This document shows, piece after piece, positions 21,101 through 34,799 of a DNA stretch of 64,000 bases. The position numbers and the translations under genes are program-made. Every line of letters begins with the position of its first letter. Within the stretch, counting starts at the first letter, position 1. The stretch comes from Glandiceps talaboti (Eukaryota; Hemichordata; Enteropneusta; Spengelidae), in assembly GCF_964340395.1 (NCBI RefSeq), contig NC_135567.1, positions 17,073,806 to 17,137,805 on the forward strand. Direction: 5' to 3'. The notes under the pieces were generated by a model. That model made no database searches. It was not told where the DNA came from and saw nothing but the letters and a program-made list of their open reading frames with translations.

Positions 21101-21704
21101 ACTGTGGAGTTGTCTTAGGTGTGTTGTTATAGACATCACTTCTTGTCCGCAGTGTTTTCTCCACTGTAGCACTACTTGTCTGGACTGTTGTCTGTATTCT
21201 GGCACTGACTGTTGGCTGTGGTGTTGTCAGCAATGTGACATTTGTTGTTTTTGGAGTTGGCTGGTGTGTGTTGCTACTTCCAGCAATAGGACTGACATCA
21301 CTTGTTGGCAGTAATTTCCCCAATGTGTCACTATTTGCTGATACAGATGTTGGCTGTAATGTTTCACCACTTATCTGTAATAACTTACAGTCCTGAATGA
21401 CATCACTTCCTGTATGATTTGCTGACATACCACCATCAGTGATGTCACTTCCTGTAATGTTTGCTGATACACCACCATCAGTGATGTCACTTCCTGTATT
21501 GTTTGCTGATACACCACCATCAGTGATGTCACTTCCTGTTGCATATGTCTGTGCCAAATCAGCATTATAATTGATTGCAAATATTCCAACTGGAAATGGA
21601 CTTTGTTGATCAGACTCCTGATCTAAGTCGATGATGTCACCACTTTCTGTGCACTGTTTTTGATGATGCAGTGGTAAATCCATGTTGTTGTTTGATCTGT
21701 TCAT
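18165..21704 (-). CDS. C2H2 zinc-finger protein, tandem paralog 2 (1179 aa, single coding exon)
   Basis: One open frame from ATG at 21704 to the stop at 18165. It shares with paralog 1 the N-terminal block (PFPVGIFAINYNADLAQTYA, TGSDITDGGVSAN, the latter repeated three times) and the block ESLHVFLRKNVF...EICKSALAES. Residues about 120-520 are Thr/Gln/Pro repeats, including 12-residue units VTPQTKNGATMQ (36 bp each, 20210-20540) and, near 640-680, four GKPEIHGNET decapeptides. Ten C2H2 fingers follow: about 738, 768, 798, 858, 888, 978, 1008, 1065, 1121 and 1151. Fingers 6-10 look like a second copy of the 2-5 block. No KRAB, BTB or SCAN domain. It is head-to-tail with paralog 1, 3.8 kb upstream of it. 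Probably a nuclear DNA-binding regulator; not recognised as a named gene. Confidence 0.9.
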   Translation of the reverse strand: MNRSNNNMDLPLHHQKQCTESGDIIDLDQESDQQSPFPVGIFAINYNADLAQTYATGSDITDGGVSANNTGSDITDGGVSANITGSDITDGGMSANHTGSDVIQDCKLLQISGETLQPTSVSANSDTLGKLLPTSDVSPIAGSSNTHQPTPKTTNVTLLTTPQPTVSARIQTTVQTSSATVEKTLRTRSDVYNNTPKTTPQLTGSVTLVSTHQTTNGDCPVPTNNNTLQAIPQVTTGATMQTIPQSTLQATPETINDITMQAIPETVNDVTLQTTHSATLQTIPETINNVTMHTIPQTSDGRFIAKCSTTTHQTLMPETNNIRLLITNNTSAATSKTESYHGNPQTNPAMESGGVTFQVMPQTTVVLIIPEMTNSSLVQPISHNKNVVTMQVTPQTTNDGMRQVTPQTTNGGMRQVTPQTTHGGMMQAISPTRGSATMQVTPQTKNNATMQVTPQTKTSATMQVTPQTKNGATMQVTPQAANGPTMQVTPQTKNGATMLTEEQATKYVPSQTLQQSANSITSTQYRNIANDIQYKTPHSSPIQTPTTNQKVKPVYDEGDTECDDVVVLIHTTKVDDSSNNNNNNNVKVPSTRNMESLHVFLRKNVFTKGVDPQEICKSALAESIKEIVKFKSNAFHKGKDKPEIHGNETGKPEIHGNETGKPEIHGNETWKSEIHGNEIINIDKIHTKVSGKRTRAEDNDDIYMYSSSPKTVLKDSSWLKKMKVHEIWRPSRGKKVKCKDCGATLWTNNMIRSHSIMHTYEKAYATTCSLCGKRCKNRPALLEHENEHRVQLRKNPYKCRICLERFKVKKNLLKHIGRLHKHVKGDHILFCEKERLGKVTTNHSPQSGSVILTSDDRPYLCKACKKTFKVKAHLSEHVQDVHYTTRAHECQFCDKSFRRPRPLQEHMECEHKGVKLRVVNRKQTIERSCKGTVDYDERSREVVKLETFPQFSVAANEMDTEGQHYDMIEDIKEDYSQTCSLCEKRCKNKYSLSKHMYRDHSRIKPLKCSVCMRTYDTKIQLRRHIQRQHKDLHNDKKSGEKERKLDKVDTNLSGNAILMSDDQPYLCEVCMRTYNTRKQLKQHIRRQHKDIKCDEVSQETKKKLDKNISSQKGIVLTPDNQRHVCTICEKTFKRGANLREHVRFVHLLVRPHKCQLCPKAFRKPCELKLHMKHNHDNEQ

Positions 21705-21761
21705 CGATATAGCATGCTAAAGCAGAGTTATATCCCTCTTCGGTGGATCAAAGTCTTGTAC

Positions 21762-21826
21762 CTTCTGAGTACACAATCATAGATACATGTGTGCGATGAC
21801 ATTCACCAATCAATGGTACAACAAAT
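21762..21826 (-). other. Probable 5' non-coding exon of zinc-finger paralog 2
   Basis: Minus-strand acceptor TTTTTTTCTTCAATACTAG, 65 bp of exon, donor GTACAAG; the next acceptor CTCTGCTTTAG lies 12 bp before the ATG at 21704. Layout and sequence parallel 14459-14505 in paralog 1. Confidence 0.45.
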
Positions 21827-22023
21827 CTAGTATTGAAGAAAAAAAATTAAGAACATATTAATGTTGTACCCAAATAAATGTAGTACCCCAGGGGTTGAAA
21901 TTAACTCTTTTTGTTTGCATACCAGTTTTTTAAAATGGTAGTAGCATTTGGGACTCTGAGGAATTAGTGGTCAATTGATGTAAGTAGCCCTTACTTGTCA
22001 CACCAAAACGGGCTGTAACCTAA

Positions 22024-22024
<1 letters not shown>

Positions 22025-22056
<32 letters not shown>

Positions 22057-22460
22057 TGTATGTATGTATGTATGTATGTATGTATGTATGTATGTATGTA
22101 TGTATGTATGTATGTATGCATGCATGCATGCATGCATGTATGTATGCATGCATGCATGCATGCATGCATGCATGTATGTATGTATGTATGTATGTGTGTG
22201 TATGTATGTATGTATGTGTCTGTGTGTGTATGTATGTATGTATGCATGTATGTATGTATGTATGTATGTATGTATGTATGTATGTATGTATGTACATATG
22301 TGTGTATGTATGTGTGTGTGCATGTGTGTGTGTATGTGTGAATGTGTGTGTGTATGTGTGTATGTATGTATGTATGTATGTATGTATGTATGTATGTATG
22401 TATGTGTATGTATGTATGTATGTATGTATGCATGTATGTATGTATGTATGTATGTATGTT
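22025..22460. repeat. TATG/CATG tetranucleotide microsatellite, about 435 bp
   Basis: Nearly pure ATGT with CATG and TGTG variants. All six frames give short-period peptides; none is a gene. Confidence 0.98.
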
Positions 22461-24424
22461 AGAGCTGCTATAACCTCTTGCAAATATGGCAAAGAAGATG
22501 AAAGGACATAAATGTGTAAATTTTTTTGGGAATGCTGTGGTGACTCAAAAAAATCTCCCCACCCGAAGAAATTAAGTGGTTTTATACCCTTGGGCCTTAG
22601 TACATTTTTTTGTTAGTGGCTCCCTCTTTCCCCCTTTAATTAATGTCTGCATATATTACATAACATCACCTTTATGCTAGATTTGTTTACATTTGTTTTC
22701 TTCATGTTATTATTGCATCTTTGATAACTCCTTTGGAATTTATTTATTTTTTTATTTATTTTTATTTTTATTTATTGATTACACGTAACAAAACCCTGGG
22801 GATTTGTTAAAGGTACAAATAAAATAAAATTGGAAAAAAAATCATAATAATAACACTTATAGGCTTTTCAAAAGTAACATTACACATCATAATAAAGACT
22901 ACAAAACAAAACAAACAACAACAATAACTATTCAACGAGTTGAAACATTACGTGTACTAAATATTAAAGTAAATAAGTACACAGACTTGGTTAATGTGAT
23001 GAGTGTAACCATAGACCACTCTCTAAAGTAATAACATACGTAATCAAAGTTGTACAAGTCTTCCTCTGAGCGATGCCGCCCATCATGCATCGTGGACATA
23101 GCTCATGAAATATCCGACCCCATTTGTACATGTTCTACCATTCTCCTTCATCATGTATTGCCGTATACTTTGGAGACGAAGGCGTTTCTGAGTTGTCAGT
23201 GTATTATTTCCAGAAGCACTCCATACATGATGCGTCAGAGCGGACGATCGTACGAGTGTACACACAGTAAACACTAGTACGGCTTGCATACGGAGTAATC
23301 CGGGACTCGATTCTGACAAATTGTCCCTGGTGTTGCGGGCCGTGTCAGTTAATATAGTCTAAACTCGTGCACCGTCTGCAAGCAGGACTAAAGTAAACAC
23401 AAGCCAAGCAGAGATTTACCGTGTACTTCCCACGTGACTTACAAAGTTACACTTACCCGTACCCTTCCTTCGAAACACCAGAGCGATCGAACGTTCTGTG
23501 TCGATCCAAAAGACTGTAACGCTGCAATGTTTGGTACAAAGTCAACAACCCTATCTGAGGACGGTGTTTTTCCCGCCAATGCGTGACCTAACAACTTTGA
23601 CAAATTGACAGATAGTTGTCTATATGACCTTTCAACTTTACTGCTTGAACTGTAATTCAACAGAGAGGGCGTATGGGGGGGGGGGGGGTGCTGTATCTGA
23701 TATCTCCAGAACTGTGACTCAAATTTTTTTTCTTTTCAAAATGATGTCTTTTTTATACAATTCAATTTTTATTCTGAGGTTAAAAGATATATCAATATCA
23801 CGTGATTAGTAATGTTAACTTTTACTAAGCACATGATATTGATATCATTCTCGCAAACCAGTGGTGACACATCTTCCGCGACACTGCAAAATATCTTGAC
23901 GGTGCATCTTTTGACTGTGCCGTAAAAGAGGCTGTGGTTTACGATGATATTTTGATACCTACGATATTTATTACATGTAATAATTGGGTAAAATCTAGTA
24001 GAAGTAGACATTCGGCTAAGAAAGTGCATTCAGAGAGAGAAAAATGTGTACTGACGCAAGTAATTATTTGTCTTTTTATTTATTTATTTATCTATTTATT
24101 TATTTATTTATTTATTTATGATGTATTCAATTTATCTACACTGTTTACAGTTCATTATTCAGTACATTGCACTGTTCTTTGGAATCTAAAATGTTTTATT
24201 TTGGAATCAAACTTACATAATATTATTACTACATTTTCCATGCCTTATTATTCTTCGGGTAAAATAAAATTCCTTGAAATACTTTTATTCGTAGCTACAA
24301 TTTATACTTTTTAAATCAGTGAATATTGATTGGGTCATGTAAAAACAGCTAACTTCTGTTTTCTGTGAAAATACTGTAAAACTGGAAATTTTCGCTGAAG
24401 GCTTATTTTTGTTTAATTCAGTGA

Positions 24425-24720
24425 AAAACAAACATGCATAAATAAGTAGTGACTAAAATACCTTCTTGTACATAAACACAATGTACCAGTCTGGTAATTA
24501 GTAAAAATAAGTAGTGACTAAAATGCCTTCTTGTACATGAACACAATGTATCAGTCTGGTAATTAGTCAAAATAAGTAGTGACTAAAATGCCTTCTTGTA
24601 CATAAACACAATGTACCAGTCTGGTAATTAGCAAAAGATAAGTAGTGACTAAAATGCCTTCTTATACATAAACATAATGTATCAATATGATAATCAGTGA
24701 AAATTAGTGCATGAGATCTA
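24425..24720. repeat. Tandem repeat, about 64-bp unit, 4 copies
   Basis: Units contain AGTAGTGACTAAAATGCCTT, CTTGTACATAAACACAATGT and ACCAGTCTGGTAATTAG. It is preceded by CTGGAAATTTTCGCTGAAGG. The same units and flank occur in inverse orientation at 43300-43565, so the array belongs to a mobile unit. Confidence 0.85.
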
Positions 24721-24989
24721 TGTAAACTGGAAAAGTGCAATATTTTCTAGTGGTTTGGTATTTGACAGTATATGTTGTTAAACACACAGACATATGAAAC
24801 GAAAACTGCTCTTAACTTTACTTTGTTTTTAAAATTTATTGACTTTCAAGTTTAGATTTCCTGAGTTTTTAGTTGAAAAAACTCACATTTCAAAAAATAA
24901 TATCTTACAAATATTATAGTACTGTATTGGTAATATATATTGTATATCTTTGGTATAGTACAGTTCAACAATACTGGTATCCTTCTAAT

Positions 24990-25390
24990 TGGACTGATAC
25001 TGGCTTTTCTGAGTGTGTGTTAGCATGTGTTTATAGCAACTGGAAGGGTTAATACCTGCACCAGACCTGGCTTGCTCAGTGCTAACACTAGGCTGGCATT
25101 AACGCCTTACCAGTATGTGTTAGCAACTGGAAGGGTTAATGTCTACACCAGTCCTATGTTAACACCAGACTATAGCTCAGTGCTAACACTAGGCTGGCAT
25201 TAACACCTCACCAGTATGTGTTAGTAACTGGACTAGTTCAGTGCTAACACTAGGCTGACACTAACACCTCACCAGTATGTGTTAGTAACTGGAAGGGTTA
25301 ATGTTAGGTTGGCACTAACACCTCACTAATGTCTGTACCAGCCCAATATTTACACCAGGCTAGCTCAGTGCTAACACTAGGCTGGTACTA
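24990..25390. repeat. Tandem repeat, about 100-bp unit, 4 degenerate copies
   Basis: Units contain GTGTTAGCAACTGGAAGGGT, TAATGTCTACACCAG, CTCAGTGCTAACACTAGGCT and GGCATTAACACCTCACCAGT. Non-coding. Confidence 0.8.
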
Positions 25391-25424
25391 ACTATACCAA
25401 CTATACAATTAGATATTATTCTCC

Positions 25425-25530
25425 AATATTTATCTTCATTTGGCCAAGGAAAATACAAGTAACCTAAGGGGGCTTTGTGATACCCTTAGGGTGTGAGTAT
25501 TTTCCAACTGAATGAAGAAAAATAGCAACC
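25425..25530. mobile_element. Foldback MITE fragment (TTCTCCAATATTT...CCAAGGAAAATA family)
   Basis: It contains TTCTCCAATATTTATCTTCA, TGGCCAAGGAAAATACAAGT, AACCTAAG, and a mirrored TTTTCCAACTGAATGAAGAA. Related to 34800-34910, 35745-35895 and the 9912 array. Confidence 0.65.
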
Positions 25531-25799
25531 GAGAATAAAAATTTATACCTCCTCTCGAATAATGTATTAAAAAAATAGGAAAAATAATGACAATTTGGAA
25601 TTTTTTTATTCGTATTTCGAGCACCGCAGACACAGTGACGTAGACCGTAGACATGGGGTGTCACGATGTACAATCCATATTATCTTTTCAAAGAAAATTT
25701 CTTGGCTTGTGCATGGTATGATGAGTATTATTTTAAATCAAATTAAAAAAGTATAAAAAACACGAAACTCTGAACTGCGCCAAATTATTTATATATATT

Positions 25800-28862
<3,063 letters not shown>

Positions 28863-28974
28863 GGTGTAAACTGTATGATCGCTACTACAGCCCCAGGTAT
28901 ATCGAATCCATCGAATCTCGTTTCAGCTGGCGATGTCACGTGCGCCACCAGCGGTAGTTAGAGGAGAAGACAAA
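28863..28974. promoter_or_regulatory. Compact bidirectional promoter of HSD11B1L (-) and MICOS13 (+)
   Basis: Only 112 bp separate the two start codons. It contains a palindromic E-box CACGTG at 28937-28942 within GTCACGTGCG, two near-identical TATCGAATCC / ATCGAATCTC steps, and no TATA box. Both transcripts must initiate here or within the neighbouring first exons. Confidence 0.8.
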
Positions 28975-31900
28975 ATGGCGCTGTCCGTTGTAAAGTAAGT
29001 GACGACTATCTTCTGGCGTATTTTCTTACAAATTTTGCCTTGTATCTCGATTATCTTCCAGTTTATGAATTATTGATTGATCAATATTTCTGAAAGGTTA
29101 CTTTCTATGGTCTTCTCTGAATTGTACGGCTTTAATCGGTTCGTGTTTTTGCCGAATGGTGTACCGGCGTACCGGTGAAATATTTGATCGTGTATCATAT
29201 ATCATATCACTGTATGTGTACGTGTGTGCTGTTCTGTCCCATTTTCCCATGCTCTTTCCATGGATTTGACGATGTAGGTCGAAGATATATTGAACTAAGA
29301 TCAGTCTGTGTAGAAAGGGATTAAGATGTATCGTAATTCAGTAATCACAATCAGAAAAATTTTATATTATTCCTCAAGAACTTGCTCTACAAAAATTTAA
29401 AGTATGTATTGGTATTGATGATGGCGAAAACTTAATTGTTACATCATCGGGGAGGGGGCGTAAAAGTTAAAACACTTACAAGATGTGCTGTGATTGGTCG
29501 TCAGGATTGAATAATTAGCATGGTAATGACATAACTTTAAGTTTTATCTCAATAATGAATATTATATACATGTAACATCTAAATTTTGTGTTATTTTATA
29601 CGGAGTGTCTGGTGACAAGCGCTTGTCAGCAGCATATTGTTCTCGTGACAAGCGCCGAGCGTACATGTGTACTACAGCCTGGTCGACGTCAACATGTGCG
29701 CTAGTACTGACCCGTACCTTTGACACAATTAAGTCCCGGAATGGAGTTATACCGTCACCGTGTCGTTTTCCTGTAGTAGTTTCAAGTTTCCCACCCCAGA
29801 TTTAATAGTACTTGAGATTTAATGTTTATTTCACGATTCGGCGTTTAACTTGCGCGGCCGGTGAGCTGTCGTCAGCTGTATGTCATTACTTTGAGGCCAT
29901 CACTGCACATGGGATAAAACAAGTAAAAAGACCACGCAACACCACAAAAACTATACGCATTTTACCTGTCCTTCACAATAATGAATGTTATTGATGCAAC
30001 AAACTTTAGTTGTTTTAGATTAATTACCTTTACTGTTTACACGTTGCACGTAGTACTACATCACATACGCGGCCATGGCCATGGAGCATATAGGCGGTGA
30101 AGTGTACATGTAATGTGTGTACGCGGCGGACTTCGAGGTTGTTGGAAAAAACAGGAGCTATCACACGTAAATTAACAGTTTTAAGAACTGATGGTGTTTG
30201 ATAAAGTGATAAAGTGCAATCAATTTCAAGGGTAATAAGAACGTTTTACACTTGACGCCAAAACACATCATAATGGGTGTCAAAGGTCACGCTTGTCAGC
30301 AGCATATTGTTCTAGTGACAAGCGCTTGTCAGCAGACTCGGCCTATTTTATAATACAGAAATTTAGTTTAAGCTGTAATCAGTGTATATATGCTACATAC
30401 TACCTACATTAAAGAACAATTGTTATTACAAATATTTATGCCAAATTTAGTATTTCAAATATATATTATATTATTACAGAAACCTGGTCAAAGTGACGAT
30501 CGGTGTAGGTGCCATCTACCTAACAGTAGAACAAGGAGTGTGGGGTGACCCAACACAGGGAGAGGTCACAGTGAAACGTTTGTCAAGTACTATACCAGCT
30601 CAAAAAGATTACTTTGAAAAGGTCAGTGAACTCTTTGCACCCATCACAGTGTGTACGTGTGTTGCATACGTTTAGCGTCATAGTCACATGATACGAATCA
30701 ACCCACACATCCTGTATCAGAGGATGCTAGAGAGATTTAGATGCGTGTACTGTATTTATGTGTGTTCCATACGTGTAGCATCATAGTCACGTGATTCGAA
30801 CCAACCCACACGTCCTGTATTAGACGATGCTAGAGAGATTTAGATGCTTGTATTTACATGTGTTCCATACGTGTAGCGTCATAGTCACATGATTTGAAGC
30901 AACCCACGCGTTCTGTTACAGAAGATGCTAGAGAGGTTTAGATGCACGTTTTTACGTGTTTTCTATATGCGTACCATCATAGTCACATGATTCAAAGCAA
31001 CCGACACATACTGTATCAGACAATGCTACGTCAAAATAACGGTCTACACGTAACTGTAAAATTGTGTTAAGCGTTTGTCATTGTTCTGCTATTAAATGTC
31101 ATATTTTTTATATCAAAGTTCGGAAGCATAACTGTAAACTAATTTTTCGGTTTTTCGTTTGGGTAGTTCCATGAAAAATAGCAGAAATACCAACAATGTT
31201 TAGAAAACAAAGTCATGTGTGTGGCCTTCGATCTGGGTGGGAGCTGGACAGAAGATGTGAACGCGCACATGCACATTCCGCTGACTTTCACGTTTGTGTT
31301 CTGAACGCATAACTAAACACAACTTTGTATGTGTCATTACATGTACACCTGCACGATTATGCTCCCGTATGCGTACACGTTCTAATATACGTGTATCTAA
31401 ACCTCTCTATTGTTCAGTTTCAACTTCTGTTACATGACATGTTTCGTGTTTAACAAGTAGCTGTTATTACATATTGTATACTGTATATACATAGGATAGC
31501 TTATACATGATATTATAAAAGTGCTGATGTTATTTATTGACAGATACCCTCAACTAGACAGGTTGCTGATACAATGAGAGAAAACTGGAATTCTGGTAAG
31601 TATTGCCCATATAAGCACATGTCACATGGCCATGTATCAACAAATCACAATGTGGGATGTGGATGAGGTGTGTTATGTGCCCATATTAGCACATTCAACC
31701 ATCATGACTCCACAACCTGCAACCTGTAGATTCAAAGCCAACCACTCTAACTATTCACCCATCATGACTCCACAACCTACAAACTGTAGATTCCAAGCCA
31801 ACCACTCTAACCATTCACCCATCATGACTCCACAACCTACAACCTGTAGATTCCAACCCAGCCACTCTAACCATTCACCCATCATGACTCCACAACCTAC

Positions 31901-32416
31901 AACCTGTAGATTCCAACCCAACCACTCTAACCATTCACCCATCATGACTCCACAACCTACAACCTGTAGATTCCAACCCAGCCACTCTAACCATTCACCC
32001 ATCATGACTCCACAACCTACAACCTGTAGATTCCAACCCAGCCACTCTAACCATTCACCCATCATGACTCCACAACCTGCAACCTGTAGATTCCAACCCA
32101 GCCACTCTAACCATTCACCCATCATGACTCCACAACCTGCAACCTGTAGATTCCAACCCAGCCACTCTAACCATTCACCCATCATGACTCCCACCACGAC
32201 TCCACATTGATGTATTTCACCTCATATTAAAAGTGTGGATCAACCAGGTCCAAAGAGGTTAAAATTGAATGAGCTGATCACACTTAACATTCATTATCAT
32301 GACTTCTATTTCTCTGTTTTTAACTCTGTTCAGGTGTACAGAAAACATTTGGTGTGATTTCTGACAGCCCTCAATCTATGAAGCAAGCCTATGATAAATA
32401 TGTCAAGAAGTCATGA
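28975..32416 (+). CDS. MICOS13: MICOS complex subunit MIC13 (QIL1), complete, four exons
   Basis: Exons: 28975-28994 (20 bp only, ATGGCGCTGTCCGTTGTAAA), 30480-30621, 31544-31595 and 32334-32416; phases 2, 0, 1; GT-AG; 98 residues plus TGA (human 118). The product begins MALSVVKNLVKVTIGVGAIY, a short N-terminal membrane segment of about residues 9-24, then a soluble part in which MRENWNSGVQKTFGVISDSP and a basic C-terminus (YDKYVKKS) match the human RDSWNAGI...SVAPSKAREYSKEGWEYVK region. MIC13 is an inner-membrane protein needed to join the MIC10 subcomplex to MICOS at cristae junctions. The start has A at -3. The three introns carry large tandem arrays. The identification rests on a short protein, but several independent blocks agree. 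Confidence 0.9.
29600..30345. repeat. Direct repeats bounding about 700 bp of MICOS13 intron 1
   Basis: CGCTTGTCAGCAGCATATTG then TTCTCGTGACAAGCGC at 29619-29653 recurs at 30292-30335 in the same orientation. Each copy includes the palindrome GACAAGCGCTTGTC or its halves. The enclosed DNA is CpG-richer than its surroundings. It could be an unclassified insertion with terminal direct repeats. Confidence 0.55.
30660..31030. repeat. Tandem repeat, about 95-105-bp unit, 4 copies, MICOS13 intron 2
   Basis: Units contain CGTGTAGCGTCATAGTCACA, ACCAACCCACACGTCCTGTA and GATGCTAGAGAGATTTAGAT. The array begins immediately after exon 2. Confidence 0.85.
31681..32205. repeat. Minisatellite, 60-bp unit, about 8.5 copies, MICOS13 intron 3
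   Basis: Units run CCATCATGACTCCACAACCT, ACAACCTGTAGATTCCAACC, CAGCCACTCTAACCATTCAC. The period is a multiple of three and stop-free in one frame on each strand, so long repetitive open frames appear on both; they lie wholly inside an intron and are not genes. Confidence 0.95.
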
Positions 32417-32584
32417 AGACTTGATCAAATTAATTAATACACCCATTTACAATAATGTACTTTCAATAGTTTATTTTTAATGTGCGCTCTATATAAACAT
32501 TGCCAACCTGTTGATGAAGTGTGAAGTGTATTTGATGGAGTGAAACAAATTATCAAATGCCTAGGGAGTTGCATTGTTATGTTG

Positions 32585-32960
32585 TGGAGAGAAGTCTTCC
32601 CTTAGTTAGCATCAATTTGAGAATTACTCCTTAGGTTTGCATGTATTCAGGAAGTACTCCCTAGGTTTGCATTTAATTTGAGTTCTTGATACATTTGTAT
32701 TATTTTGAGAAGTGCCCCATAGTTTGCCTTTATTTTGAAAAGTACACCTTAGAAGTTCACCTTAGTTTTGTGTTTATTTGAGAATAAGGCTCCTTAGTTT
32801 AACATTAATTTGAGAAGTACTCCTTAGTTTTGCATTAAATGAAAAGTACTCCTCAGTTTAGCTTAGGTTTGTATTGACAGAACGATTTGCTCAATTTTTG
32901 TTTTAATTTGAGAAGTGCTCCTTAGCTTAGCATCAATTTGAGAAGTACTCCTTAGTTTAG
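32585..32960. repeat. Degenerate tandem repeat with TTGAGAAGTACTCCTTAG units, downstream of MICOS13
   Basis: About eight imperfect units of roughly 45-50 bp (CATCAATTTGAGAAGTACTC then CTTAGTTTAG) beginning 170 bp after the MICOS13 stop. Part may lie in the 3' UTR. Confidence 0.75.
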
Positions 32961-33596
32961 CAATAACTCGGCAGTTCTTGGCAAATTTCTCACAGTACAG
33001 AAATTCAACAATTTAAAACTCTCAATGAAAAATAACAGTTATGCGAAATACAAAAGATGAAAATCAAAAATCCTAAAAAAATTTAAATAACTCATACCCC
33101 CAAATTAAAAGATCATAATTTGCTAGATGTATTTTGACCATAGGCTAGTTTGAGATGTAATGGAAGGTACTATTAATTTTGTTTTTAGCATTTTAATTTA
33201 TTTTCCATTGTCTTGGAGTTGGTATCGCTATAAAATAAAATAATTGAAAATGATATTTTGTAATATGGGTTGTCATTTATTATATTAAGTATTCATGCTA
33301 TTCTTATGACCCCTGATGCTGTATTTTTAGGATTACAACCACTGACATGTAAGCGTTTACAACCAAAGTTGTTAAAAACGAACAAGGAATTTACATTGCA
33401 TTTTCTGTCTGTTTGATAATGAAACTGAACAAACACATAGAAATACTTTCAGCTGATTTTTCTTTGTCTGTTTGATAGTAGACTCTAAGGAGACAATGTA
33501 TTTGAGTCACATGTTCTTTCTTTCTGTTTGATAATGAACCTGAACAACTAGAAAGAGCCAGGACAATACGAATTCTCACTGATTCTGTCTTTGCCA

Positions 33597-33865
33597 GTTA
33601 CATGTCATGGTTTGATAAGAACAGTTCTATGTCCTCTTTATATGTACATGAAATACCAGGTGAAATTTCGAAATTTGTTCGTGAATATGAACTATTATGT
33701 AAAGAGGTCGCAAAATAGACTGTAAGATACGTCATGACATTTCGCCCTCACCGCCCTCCTAGGGGTTGGCCGATGTGAGGGCGCCCCATCATGCATGGCA
33801 TACCTTACAGACTAGCCATAAAACTGTTCTTATCAAACCATGAAAGTAATACAAGTCTTTGTAGT
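33597..33865. mobile_element. Foldback element (TTTGATAAGAACAGTT family), copy 2, with an insert
   Basis: It starts TTACATGTCATGGTTTGATA and ends AACTGTTCTTATCAAACCAT. A GC-richer insert at about 33712-33818, with its own inverted halves (AGACTGTAAGATACGTCATG versus CATGGCATACCTTACAGACT), interrupts it. Confidence 0.75.
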
Positions 33866-34079
33866 TCCATCATGCTGTGCCAAGTGTTATGAATCCAATT
33901 CATTCGTTTATTTTCCTTGTTTGAAACAAGTTCTGCTTGTAAATGCTTACCTGTCACTGGTTGTATGTAGACTTTGAATAAACCAATAACAAGTAGGACT
34001 AAAGACTCCCTAGCTGTGGCTTAAAATAAATAAACGTGTTGCTGGTTCCAATGTGCATCTCCCCAATCAACAATAGGCT

Positions 34080-34275
34080 TTACTTCCTTTCTGTGTGTAC
34101 CTTGGTGGCGCTCTACTTCCTGTCTGTGTGTACCTTGGGGGTATACATCGTATAGGTTACTTGGTTAATCATAGAGCACTGGTACTTTCCTCGATGTCTG
34201 AACAATACGAAAAACATCCCTGATTTACACTTCTACAAAATACCAAGGGTACTATGAGATGATGATACCCCAATA
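34080..34275. repeat. Dispersed repeat, CTACTTCCTGTCTGTGTGTA family, copy 2
   Basis: Same order of motifs as 17587-17775. A partial extra unit (TTACTTCCTTTCTGTGTGTA) precedes it. Confidence 0.75.
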
Positions 34276-34799
34276 AATCTACTTTATACAGATTAGATTT
34301 ATTTACTAACAAATATTTTTGGTTGAAAGGTATTAGTAACCAAGATGACACTGCATTTTTCTCTGCGGTTTGACATTATGTTTTTCTAAAAAAAAAAAAA
34401 AAAGTATATTCTCCCATTGATCCATATTAATATCAGTGCCGGGATGTGCAGCACATCACCGTATGAGGGCGTAGTTCTAGAGACAGTATCATTTGTGCCA
34501 AGACTACGTGACATGATGAACACTACCAAAGTAGATGGTGGATATCCATTGTTTTAAGTGCGCCACCGCACGGTAATTAATATCTGACATGTTCACAATT
34601 TAAATATATCCATAACTATCTCATTAACTGACATTAATGATTAATTTTTTTTGTCATTTAAATTTTGTGTCAACTACAAAATATATGTGTGCACGACGTA
34701 CGTACATTGTTTAGCGTTTCTGAACGTTCTAATAATGATAATATATCAAGTCATATGCCAAGACAAACATAATGAATTATATATACTTCTAGGAATGTA

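Larger units (their letters stand above)
22480..25425. other. Gene-less stretch between ZNF paralog 2 and the dehydrogenase
   Basis: Contents: AT-rich DNA to 23040; a more CpG-rich segment 23040-23600, candidate promoter region for paralog 2; the block 23600-23695 with a G run shared with 16195-16290; a repeat copy with GTGCCGTAAAAGAGGCTGTG (23855-23945); a TTTA microsatellite (24065-24120); and the tandem arrays at 24425-24720 and 24990-25390. No coding exon seen. Confidence 0.6.

Noticed and set aside
31626-32210. Long repetitive open frames on both strands (194 and 148 codons)
   Set aside because: A 60-bp minisatellite wholly inside MICOS13 intron 3; both strands are equally open, as expected of the period.
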